Shown: positions 9,645-16,799 of the stretch, one piece after another
Numbering within the stretch: position 1 is the first letter of the stretch
Layout of the letters: each line of letters opens with the position of its first letter
From: Pseudoramibacter porci
GTDB lineage: Bacteria > Bacillota > Clostridia > Eubacteriales > Eubacteriaceae
Direction of reading: 5' to 3'
Assembly (NCBI RefSeq): GCF_009696145.1
Contig: NZ_VUMO01000001.1
Coordinates: 186,001-250,000, forward strand
Length of the DNA: 64,000 nt
Made by a program: the position numbers and the translations under genes
Notes under the pieces: generated by a model
Databases searched by the model: none
What the model saw: the letters and a program-made list of their open reading frames with translations, nothing else
What the model was told of the DNA's origin: nothing

Positions 9645-11390
9645 ATGAAAAAAATGAATATGAATTCGAAGAAAACGCTGAAGGAAGTGCTGTCCTACGT
9701 TGCACACTACAAAGGGCTGCTCGTATTATCCCTTGTGACGGCGGCGGTGAGCGTTGTTCTCCAGCTCTACATCCCGATTTTATTTGGTCGGATGATTGAC
9801 GGCATCATTGGCAAGGGACACGTTAAATTTGCATTGATCGCCCATATCGGCGTGCGTGTCGGCATTGCCGTGATCATTGCCGGTGCAGCGACATGGATCA
9901 TGAATCTGGTCAACAATAAATTGTCATACAGTGTGGTTCGGGATATTCGATCTCAGGCGATTCGTCAAATTCAAGATTTGCCGTTGTCTTATCTCGACAG
10001 CCACCCGTCAGGCGATATTGTCAGCCGCATGATCACCGATGTGGATCAGCTTTCGGATGGGCTTTTGCTCGGACTGACGCAGCTGTTCTCCGGTCTTGTG
10101 ATGATTGCCGTGACCATTGGCTTCATGCTCAGTATCAATATGCCGATTACGCTCTTTGTTGTCGCGATGACGCCGGTGAGTTTTCTCGTGGCGCGGTTCA
10201 TCGCCTCCCGTTCGTTTACGATGTTCAGAAACGTCAGCGACACACGAGGGCGGCAGACGGCGCTCATCGAAGAATTAATCGGCGGCGAAAAAGTGGTGAA
10301 GGCCTTCGGGTACGAAAAACGGGGTTCGGCCCGTTTTGCCGAAGTCAATCAGGAGATGCAGCAATACAGCCAGCAGGCTGTTTTCTATTCAAGCCTTACT
10401 AACCCGTCCACCCGTTTTGTTAATGGCATCATTTACGCTTTTGTGGCTTTGATCGGTGCTTTTACGGTGCCGAGCGGATCGCTGACTGTCGGCGGACTGG
10501 CTGCGCTTTTGACCTACGCGAATCAGTATATGAAACCCTTCAATGATATTTCGAGCGTCGTGACCGAATTTCAAAATGCCCTCGCCTGTGCGGCCCGGGT
10601 CCTTGAATTTATCGACGCGCCGCCCCAAACACCGGATCCGGAAAAGATATTGCCGAAGGCATCAGGGAAAATCGATATCGACCATTTGTATTTCAGTTAC
10701 GATCCGAATAAAAAATTGATTCAAGATTTTTCCCTACAGGCAAAGGCGGGTACACGGATTGCCATTGTCGGGCCGACCGGCTGCGGAAAGACGACGTTGA
10801 TTAATCTCTTGATGCGTTTTTACGATGCGGATAGCGGCACCATTGCGATTGACGATCAAAACGTGTACGCTGTTTCCAGACCGTCGCTGAGACAGAATTT
10901 CGGTATGGTGCTCCAGGACACTTGGCTCAAACACGGGACCGTCCGGGAAAATATCGCCTTTGGCAAACCGGACGCGTCGGATGACGAGATTTGGCGTGTT
11001 GCGGCAGCCTCTCATTGCGATACGTTTATTCATCAGATGCCAAAAGGCCTCGATACGGTCATTGATGACGGCGATTTGAGCCAAGGACAGAAACAATTGC
11101 TCTGCATCGCCAGGGTGATGCTCGTCGATCCGCCGATGCTGATTCTCGACGAGGCAACCTCCAACATCGACACACGAACAGAGCTTAAGATTCAGGCGGC
11201 TTTTGACAAATTGATGGCCGGCAAGACCAGTTTCATCGTTGCCCATCGACTGTCGACGATTCGCGACGCGGATATCATTCTGGTCATGCGGGACGGCCAG
11301 ATTGTCGAACAGGGCAACCACAGAAGCCTGCTCGCGAAAAATGGCTTTTACGCCAAGCTGTACAATGCACAGTTTGAATTGACCAAATAA
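9645..11390 (+). CDS. Heterodimeric ABC exporter subunit with canonical Walker B
   Basis: Second half of the exporter (581 residues): membrane domain about residues 20-320 and an NBD with Walker A GPTGCGKTT, Walker B MLILDEATSNID with the catalytic Glu, and signature LSQGQKQ. In these heterodimers the degenerate site pairs the Asp-type Walker B of one chain with an off-consensus signature on the other; the LSQGQ here and the MDD motif of the upstream chain fit that split, leaving one active ATPase site. Cotranscribed with the upstream gene. Starts MKKMNM or MNMNSK; ATG 9645 follows AGGAGGCATGATCAG. Confidence 0.92.
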   Translation: MKKMNMNSKKTLKEVLSYVAHYKGLLVLSLVTAAVSVVLQLYIPILFGRMIDGIIGKGHVKFALIAHIGVRVGIAVIIAGAATWIMNLVNNKLSYSVVRDIRSQAIRQIQDLPLSYLDSHPSGDIVSRMITDVDQLSDGLLLGLTQLFSGLVMIAVTIGFMLSINMPITLFVVAMTPVSFLVARFIASRSFTMFRNVSDTRGRQTALIEELIGGEKVVKAFGYEKRGSARFAEVNQEMQQYSQQAVFYSSLTNPSTRFVNGIIYAFVALIGAFTVPSGSLTVGGLAALLTYANQYMKPFNDISSVVTEFQNALACAARVLEFIDAPPQTPDPEKILPKASGKIDIDHLYFSYDPNKKLIQDFSLQAKAGTRIAIVGPTGCGKTTLINLLMRFYDADSGTIAIDDQNVYAVSRPSLRQNFGMVLQDTWLKHGTVRENIAFGKPDASDDEIWRVAAASHCDTFIHQMPKGLDTVIDDGDLSQGQKQLLCIARVMLVDPPMLILDEATSNIDTRTELKIQAAFDKLMAGKTSFIVAHRLSTIRDADIILVMRDGQIVEQGNHRSLLAKNGFYAKLYNAQFELTK

Positions 11391-11450
11391 CGAGACCTCA
11401 ATTCAATCAATTTTTTAAATATGAGTACAAGGAAGAAAGAGAAAAATAAA

Positions 11451-11494
11451 AGGTCAATCAGGTCAGTTTGGCTATTTTCGCGAGAGACTGACCT
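11451..11494. repeat. AGGTCA half-sites in the exporter-ECF spacer
   Basis: AGGTCAATC (11451-11459) is followed directly by AGGTCAGTT (11460-11468), and ACTGACCT (11487-11494) is the inverse of AGGTCAGT (11460-11467), so an 8-bp stem with a 19-nt loop can form. No T run follows on the plus strand. It lies 89 nt before the ECF gene. Function unknown; possible operator half-sites or a leader hairpin. Confidence 0.4.
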
Positions 11495-11582
11495 TGAAAA
11501 AAGCGTGCAGATTGAATCTTTAATTCAGGAATTTGATGGGCGATAATAGAGACAGACTTAATGAGATACAAAGGAGCAGCTT

Positions 11583-12119
11583 ATGAAAAATACGAAATTG
11601 CACGATTTGGTCATTACCGCAGCTTTTATCGCACTGACTTATGTATTTACCTTTATTAATGTTCGTCTGCCGATCGCAGCCAACGGCGGATTGGTGCATC
11701 TCGGCAATATTCCGTTGTTTTTCGGCGCGATTATCTTTGGCAAACGCGTCGGCGGACTGGCTGGTGGCGTTGGCATGGGGCTATTTGATCTCCTGGGCGG
11801 ATGGACGGCTTGGGCGCCTTTTACCTTTGTGATCTGCGGCCTCATGGGGCTTACAGTCGGTGCGATTTGCGAAAATCATCATGACTATCTCCACTACGTA
11901 TTGGCGCTCATTGCCGCGTGTGCCATTAAAATTGTCGGCTACTACATCGCCGAAGGCGTCATTTACGGCAACTGGATTGCGCCGGTCTCCTCGATTCCAG
12001 GGAATCTCGTTCAGGTCGGTCTTGGTGCCGCAGTGACACTGATCGTTGTGAATCGTCTGTACAAGTTAGCCAATCACATGGGACTGACCCATCACGAAAA
12101 GCGTCAGCAGCCAGCTTAA
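11583..12119 (+). CDS. ECF transporter S component (vitamin-type substrate-binding subunit)
   Basis: A 178-residue membrane protein with about five or six hydrophobic segments and the S-component pattern near the start (LHDLVITAAFIALTYVFTF) and the glycine-rich GKRVGGLAGGVGMGLFDLLGGW block. S components bind a vitamin or its precursor and dock onto a shared EcfAA'T energizing module, which is not in this window. The substrate cannot be assigned; thiamine/HMP- or other vitamin-type S proteins look similar. AAGGAG precedes ATG 11583. A bidirectional terminator follows. Confidence 0.82.
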   Translation: MKNTKLHDLVITAAFIALTYVFTFINVRLPIAANGGLVHLGNIPLFFGAIIFGKRVGGLAGGVGMGLFDLLGGWTAWAPFTFVICGLMGLTVGAICENHHDYLHYVLALIAACAIKIVGYYIAEGVIYGNWIAPVSSIPGNLVQVGLGAAVTLIVVNRLYKLANHMGLTHHEKRQQPA

Positions 12120-12149
12120 TCAGATATTTGAACAAAAAGATAAAATAAA

Positions 12150-12188
12150 AAATGCAGCAGATTGATTTTTAATCCGCTGCATTTTTTT
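12150..12188. terminator. Bidirectional terminator
   Basis: AAATGCAGC (12150-12158) and GATT (12160-12163) pair with AATC (12171-12174) and GCTGCATTT (12176-12184), with A and T runs on either side. It can serve both the ECF gene (plus) and the convergent RACo-like gene (minus). Confidence 0.85.
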
Positions 12189-13989
12189 ATTGGGGAGATA
12201 ACGTTGTGTTGGCGACGAGATGGGTGTTGAAGTCGGTGTCGTTAGTCAGGTTGATGACGTTGCATTGCATGGCCATCCCTTCGGTTTGCTTTTTGGCGTC
12301 AAGGGACAGCAGACAATGGATCGCGCCAGAGCCTGCACCGTTTCCGACCGGGACGATTTTCATCTGTCCGGTGGGGAGGAGACCGATTTTTTGCGCAGAA
12401 GGAATTGAAATGTAATTGCCGAAGGCACCAGCGAGATAAATTGTGTCAATATTTGCTAAAGAAACTCCAGCTGCTTTTAAAAGCAGATCGACGGCGGTTT
12501 GAATTGCAGCTTTAGCCAATTGGATGGCGCGGATATCTTTCTGTGTAAGGACGATCGCATCCGCGCCGCCGTTTTCTTCAGCAGTCAGCAGCACGAACTG
12601 CCGGATTTTGCCGGAGCGGGTCAAACGGGTGCCGTTGGGGTGTGCAGCGGCGGCTTCGTCAGAGATGAAGCTGCCATCGGGCTTTAATAACCCGCTGTCG
12701 AGCAGTGCCGCAATGGTGTCGATGACGCCTGAGCCGCAAAGTCCTGTGGCCGGAGGGTCACCAATCATTTGACAGTGAAATTGTTTTGTTCCCGGATCGT
12801 AGCTGGTTTTTTCAATTGCGCCTTCCGCTGCGCGCATGCCCATGGTCAGCCCGTCGCCTTCAAGCGCCGGCCCACAGGGTGCGGAGCAGACCGTGTAGTG
12901 TCCATTTTGTCCGACAGCGATTTCCGCATTCGTGCCCAAATCAATGACGAGGCGCGTTTCGTTTTGTCGGGGCAATGCCGCGAGCAGCGCGCTGGTGTCC
13001 GAGCCGATATAGGAGGCGATCGGCGGCAAGAGCGTCAGCTGAGCGGCCGGGTGAAGGTCGAGGTGCCAGCGGCTGGCCGGCCCTTCGATTGGGGCGTCGA
13101 TTTGCGAGACAAAGGGCGCTGTGCCGAGGGATTTGGGAGAGACGCCCGCGAGTAGGTGCAGCATCGTCGTGTTGCCGCAGCAGACGACGGAAATAATTTG
13201 ACGCGCTTTTAAGGCGCCAGCTTTCTGGCAAAGTTCCTGGATTAAATTGGCAAGGGTTTCGCAAATGGCGTCGTTGAGCGCAGCGAGCTTGCCGTCTTCA
13301 GCCGCCGCAATGCGGGAGATGACGTCGGCGCCGTAAGCGGCCTGACGGTTTTTTGAAGAGGCGGTCGCATACAAATCACCGCTCTCGAGGTTGTATAGAT
13401 AACCGACAACAGTAGTGGTGCCGACGTCAAAGGCGGCACCGTATTCGGGAATGCCGCCAATTTCCGGAGTGACGCCGAGCAGTGTGCCGGTTCGGGCGAT
13501 GAAAGCCGATGGATCCGTTTCGTAAACGGCTGCAATGACGTCGACAATTGGAACGGGATTTTTTCGCACCGCCTCGAAACCGGCAATTAAAATGTCAGGT
13601 TCGCCGCAAGTCAAATCGATGGGCAGGACCGCGTTGATGGAACCGAGGAAGGCGTTAGCGTTCTGCAAATTGAGACTTTCAAAACTGACAGGAAAACACC
13701 GAACCGGCGGATCCAGTCTCAGCGGGTCAAAGTCGACGTGCCGATCGAGAATCTGCTGGTGAGCTTCGGCGTCAGTTAGAATTTCCATTTCGTCGAAGAC
13801 AGGATATTGGCAGGCCAGGACTTCCAGCGTGATGCCGTGGTTTTTGATCAGGATTTTACATTGTCCGCAGCGTCCGGTTCCGCCGCAGACCAGATCGAGG
13901 GGATGGCCGGCTCTGGCGCAGGCCTCTGCCACAGTTTCACGCGTGTCTAAATATTCAAGATCGAGATGTTCGTTGGGAAAATGAATCAT
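12187..13989 (-). CDS. RACo-like [2Fe-2S]/ASKHA ATPase (DUF4445 family), corrinoid protein reactivase type
   Basis: A 600-residue protein of the family that reductively reactivates corrinoid proteins (RACo of the Wood-Ljungdahl pathway, RamA-type proteins of methyltransferase systems). The N-terminal ferredoxin domain carries cysteines 35, 41, 44 and 60 in a C-x5-C-x2-C...C pattern. A large C-terminal ASKHA-type ATPase region follows, with GAAFDVGTTTVVGYL and, later, VIDLGTNAEIAV and LAGAFGNY. ATG at 13989 is chosen because the protein then begins at the ferredoxin domain and AAAGGG lies upstream; longer in-frame versions would overlap the ATPase gene. No methyltransferase or corrinoid protein gene lies beside it, so its partner is elsewhere. 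Confidence 0.85.
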   Translation of the reverse strand: MIHFPNEHLDLEYLDTRETVAEACARAGHPLDLVCGGTGRCGQCKILIKNHGITLEVLACQYPVFDEMEILTDAEAHQQILDRHVDFDPLRLDPPVRCFPVSFESLNLQNANAFLGSINAVLPIDLTCGEPDILIAGFEAVRKNPVPIVDVIAAVYETDPSAFIARTGTLLGVTPEIGGIPEYGAAFDVGTTTVVGYLYNLESGDLYATASSKNRQAAYGADVISRIAAAEDGKLAALNDAICETLANLIQELCQKAGALKARQIISVVCCGNTTMLHLLAGVSPKSLGTAPFVSQIDAPIEGPASRWHLDLHPAAQLTLLPPIASYIGSDTSALLAALPRQNETRLVIDLGTNAEIAVGQNGHYTVCSAPCGPALEGDGLTMGMRAAEGAIEKTSYDPGTKQFHCQMIGDPPATGLCGSGVIDTIAALLDSGLLKPDGSFISDEAAAAHPNGTRLTRSGKIRQFVLLTAEENGGADAIVLTQKDIRAIQLAKAAIQTAVDLLLKAAGVSLANIDTIYLAGAFGNYISIPSAQKIGLLPTGQMKIVPVGNGAGSGAIHCLLSLDAKKQTEGMAMQCNVINLTNDTDFNTHLVANTTLSPQ

Positions 13990-14049
13990 AAATGGGACCC
14001 TTTCGTGTGGATTATCGTAAATTGTCTTCAGTTTATCACAAATTGATAT

Positions 14050-14086
14050 AAAAAAATACAGCTCCGTCCCGTTGGGATGAAGCTGT
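14050..14086 (-). terminator. Terminator after the P1B-type ATPase gene
   Basis: On the minus strand the sequence complementary to 14074-14086 pairs with that complementary to 14058-14070 (AGCTGT/ACAGCT core, one mismatch, one G-U), followed by a T run (complement of 14050-14057). Confidence 0.75.
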
Positions 14087-14104
14087 AAAACATCGTGCGG
14101 CTGT

Positions 14105-16237
14105 TTACGCGACAGCTGGCTGAGGCAGCAGAGCGGTGTCCGTTTCGTCTTCTTCAGATGTGGAAAGATCTTGCATATTTCTGAGACACAGCCCGATGGT
14201 TGAGGCGTTGTGTAAAACAGCACCGATTCTCGGAACAATCAAACCGCTGATGCCGAAGACCAGGATTGAACCGTTTAAGACATTGCCGATCACGTAAGTC
14301 GAATGCATACGCTGCATGAGTTTATCTGAGAGCACGCGCAGGTTTACGAGCTGGTTTAAATCAGAACCGGAGATGGTGACGTCTGCGATTTCCTGGGCGA
14401 TATCGGCCCCTTCTTTAATGGCGATACCGACGTCGGCGGCGGAGAGGGCTGGCGAGTCGTTAATGCCGTCGCCAATCATAATGACCTTTTCGCCCCGCGA
14501 TTTGATTTTCTCAACGTAGCGGGCCTTGTCTTCCGGCAAGACTTCGGCATAAAACTCGGTAATGCCGGCCTGTGCGGCAATGGCCTTCGCTGTTTTTTCA
14601 CTGTCGCCTGTCATCATGACGATGTTTTTAAAGCCGACGGCCTTGAGATCCCGGATAACATCCGGGGTATTTGCCTTTATCGGGTCGGAAATGGCAATCA
14701 CGGCAACGAGCTTCCCGCCAATCGCCATGTAGAGATGCGAATATTCTGCCGGGATTTCGGCGAGACGTTCACGATCCGATTCGTTTTCAAAGGTGACGCC
14801 TTCGTCTTCAAAGACAAAATGATAAGAGCCGATGACTACGCGGTCTTCGCCGATACTCGACGCGATGCCGTGGGCGACGATGTACTCGGCCTTGGTCTTC
14901 ATGTCGTAATGTTTTAAGCCCTTTTCTTTGGCAGCCCGAACCACAGCATTGGCCAGCGAATGAGGGAATTGTTCCTCCAGACAGGCGGCAATGCGCAACA
15001 TGTCGTCGGGATCATTTTCGCCGAAGGCGACGATTTCCTGAACGACTGGGGTTGCCCGGGTCAAGGTACCGGTTTTGTCAAAGACGATGGTATCCGCTTC
15101 GGAGATGGCTTCGAGGAATTTGCCGCCCTTGACGGTGATGTCGCGTTTGCCGGCTTCGCGCATGGCCGAAAGCACGGCAATGGGCATGGCTACTTCGACA
15201 GCACACGAGAAGTCAGCCATCAAGACAGAAGCAGCCTTCATGACGTCGCGGGTCAACACGAAGGCCAGTAACGATGCGCCGAAAGTCCAAGGGACCAGCT
15301 GGTCGGCAACAGAGACCGCCTTCATTTGGGTGAGGGCCGCTAGATTTTCGGAGTTCTCGATCATTTTGACAATTTTATCGTACCGGGTTTCACCGGATGA
15401 GGAGCGAACCTCGACAATGAGTTCGCCTTCCTCGAGAACAGTCCCGGCGTAGACAATAACTCCGTCGTGTTTGCGGACGGCTAAGGGTTCTCCGGTCAAT
15501 GCCGCCTGATTGACCATCGCTTCACCGGAAACGACTTTCCCATCAAGAGGAATCATATTGCCCATGGTGACCTTGAAGCGATCGCCGTTGTGCATGTGGT
15601 TCAAAGACACTTGGGCAACGCTGCCGTCTTCGCTTACTTTCCAGACCTTTTCAACATTTAACGACAGAGATTGTGCCAAATCATCGACCGATTTTTTATA
15701 AGTCCATTCTTCGAGGATATCGCCGATTTCGGTCAGGAAGACGACGGAAGCGGCGGTGTCGAATTCACCGGTCAGAAGCGCTGCTAAAACCGCTGCGGCG
15801 TGAATGATTTCCGCAGACATATTTTTCTGGAATAAATCCTTAAGACCGCGCCAGACAAAAGGCACTGCTTGATAAATGGTCACGGCCGTTCTGACAGGGA
15901 GGGGCAGGAAGAGCCATTTGCCAACCCGCAGCATCACCTTGTCGAGAATTTTGTTCTTATACATTTCGTTGGTGGCCCGGGCTGAAACGGTAGGGACATT
16001 GTCCAAAAGTGTTGGATCGGAAAGATCCATATCTGAAATATAGTCTAATATTGCTGATTCGACGCCGACGTAGCGCACTGTGAGCTGCGCGCTGCGCTGG
16101 TACACCTTGACATTTTCGATACCGGGAAGGTCGATGAGTGAGTAGTAGAGCGCATCTGCTTCTGTTTCACTCAAGCGCCGCTGCATCAAATCAAGATGAA
16201 ATCGATTCGGCGTCCGCTGAATAAGTCGATAAATCAA
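14105..16237 (-). CDS. P1B-type metal-transporting ATPase with atypical TM6 motif
   Basis: A 710-residue heavy-metal P-type ATPase. Residues 1-70 look like a ferredoxin-fold HMA domain without the CxxC metal site. The actuator TGE is at 248-250, the phosphorylation motif DKTGTLT begins at Asp387, and GDGINDSPAL marks the P domain; about eight membrane segments are spread as in the P1B class. The metal-binding helix just before the P domain reads DFSCAVEVAMPIA: Ser-Cys-Ala at 344-346 replaces the usual CPC, SPC or TPC motif, so the transported ion cannot be assigned by the standard rule. It is encoded 38 nt after the DUF6110-like gene and shares its metal-sensor-type promoter, which supports a role in metal export. 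Confidence 0.87.
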   Translation of the reverse strand: MIYRLIQRTPNRFHLDLMQRRLSETEADALYYSLIDLPGIENVKVYQRSAQLTVRYVGVESAILDYISDMDLSDPTLLDNVPTVSARATNEMYKNKILDKVMLRVGKWLFLPLPVRTAVTIYQAVPFVWRGLKDLFQKNMSAEIIHAAAVLAALLTGEFDTAASVVFLTEIGDILEEWTYKKSVDDLAQSLSLNVEKVWKVSEDGSVAQVSLNHMHNGDRFKVTMGNMIPLDGKVVSGEAMVNQAALTGEPLAVRKHDGVIVYAGTVLEEGELIVEVRSSSGETRYDKIVKMIENSENLAALTQMKAVSVADQLVPWTFGASLLAFVLTRDVMKAASVLMADFSCAVEVAMPIAVLSAMREAGKRDITVKGGKFLEAISEADTIVFDKTGTLTRATPVVQEIVAFGENDPDDMLRIAACLEEQFPHSLANAVVRAAKEKGLKHYDMKTKAEYIVAHGIASSIGEDRVVIGSYHFVFEDEGVTFENESDRERLAEIPAEYSHLYMAIGGKLVAVIAISDPIKANTPDVIRDLKAVGFKNIVMMTGDSEKTAKAIAAQAGITEFYAEVLPEDKARYVEKIKSRGEKVIMIGDGINDSPALSAADVGIAIKEGADIAQEIADVTISGSDLNQLVNLRVLSDKLMQRMHSTYVIGNVLNGSILVFGISGLIVPRIGAVLHNASTIGLCLRNMQDLSTSEEDETDTALLPQPAVA

Positions 16238-16275
16238 AACAGCATCCTTTCAATAGTTAAACGGGTTTTAGGCGC

Positions 16276-16602
16276 TTACGCGTCAGCGTTTTTCTTTTCT
16301 TCTTCTACAATTTTGTCATACGCAGGTTTTAACGCTTCGTAATCTGCCTTGATTTTTTCGCGATAATTTTCGTCCTTTTTATTGAAATGTTCTTCTTTGA
16401 TGATATCCGCTTCGGCAGCAGCGTTGCTGCAGCTGGCCTGGCATTTTTCAAAACCGTCTTTGATGCTGTTGCCTGCAATTTTTGCGCCGGCAATAATGTG
16501 GACGCCTGCTGTCTGAGCTGCCTTGCTCTTTAAGAATTTTCCGCCAAAAGCACCCACTAAGATGCCGCCGCCGATTTTTAATATATTAGATTTTACTGAC
16601 AT
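16276..16602 (-). CDS. Small DUF6110-like protein, partner of the P1B ATPase
   Basis: A 108-residue protein. Residues 1-30 are glycine-rich and moderately hydrophobic (ILKIGGGILVGAFGGKFL), followed by KSKAAQTAG; the remaining part is charged and helical (KIKADYEALKPAYDKIVEEEKK). A CQASC pair near residue 54 could bind metal. It resembles the DUF6110 family, which is found next to heavy-metal P-type ATPases in Firmicutes; the family has no established function that I know. AGGAGG is well placed before the ATG. It is first in a two-gene operon with the ATPase and may deliver or sense the metal, which is inference. Confidence 0.7.
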   Translation of the reverse strand: MSVKSNILKIGGGILVGAFGGKFLKSKAAQTAGVHIIAGAKIAGNSIKDGFEKCQASCSNAAAEADIIKEEHFNKKDENYREKIKADYEALKPAYDKIVEEEKKNADA

Positions 16603-16629
16603 AATATTGAACCTCCTAGAATTTAAAAC

Positions 16630-16645
16630 ATGAATGTATGTTCAT
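16630..16645. promoter_or_regulatory. ArsR/SmtB-like inverted repeat in the DUF6110-ATPase leader
   Basis: ATGAA (16630-16634), 6-nt spacer, TTCAT (16641-16645). The TGAA-N6-TTCA pattern is typical of operators for ArsR/SmtB metal sensors. It lies just downstream of the predicted transcription start of the minus-strand operon. Confidence 0.5.
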
Positions 16646-16656
16646 TTATTGGTTCT

Positions 16657-16685
16657 ATTATACCCCCATAGGTATATGACGTAAA
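16657..16685 (-). promoter_or_regulatory. Promoter of the DUF6110-P1B ATPase operon
   Basis: On the minus strand TTTACG (16685-16680), 17-nt spacer, TATAAT (16662-16657). The predicted start is near 16650, about 48 nt before the DUF6110 start codon. The spacer holds a CsoR-like palindrome. Confidence 0.7.
16660..16675. promoter_or_regulatory. CsoR-family-like operator in the promoter spacer
   Basis: Read on the minus strand this is ATACCTATGGGGGTAT, matching the pattern ATACCC-TA-GGGGGTAT of operators bound by CsoR-type copper and related (RcnR, CstR) repressors. It covers the spacer and part of the -10 box, as expected for a repressor site. Confidence 0.6.
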
Positions 16686-16758
16686 GGGAAAATACAACAC
16701 TTTTAATCATTTTTAAAGCGAAATTTGTCAAATTCAGAATAACTAATAGATTTTATAA

Positions 16759-16788
16759 TAAAAAACACAGCCGATTGCTCGGCTGTGA
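16759..16788 (-). terminator. Terminator after hppA
   Basis: CACAGCCGA (16766-16774) pairs with TCGGCTGTG (16779-16787) around TTGC; on the minus strand six or more Ts follow (complement of 16759-16765). Confidence 0.85.
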
Positions 16789-16799
16789 AAAGAAAAAAT

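Noticed and set aside
11421-11546. 41-codon open frame starting ATGAGTACAAGG in the exporter-ECF spacer
   Set aside because: No ribosome binding site precedes it (TTTTTTAAAT) and it overlaps the AGGTCA repeats; nothing recognisable in the product.
13990-14238. Longer N-terminus for the RACo-like protein
   Set aside because: The extension overlaps the ATPase gene and its terminator on the same strand and lacks family similarity; ATG 13989 starts the ferredoxin domain with a ribosome binding site.
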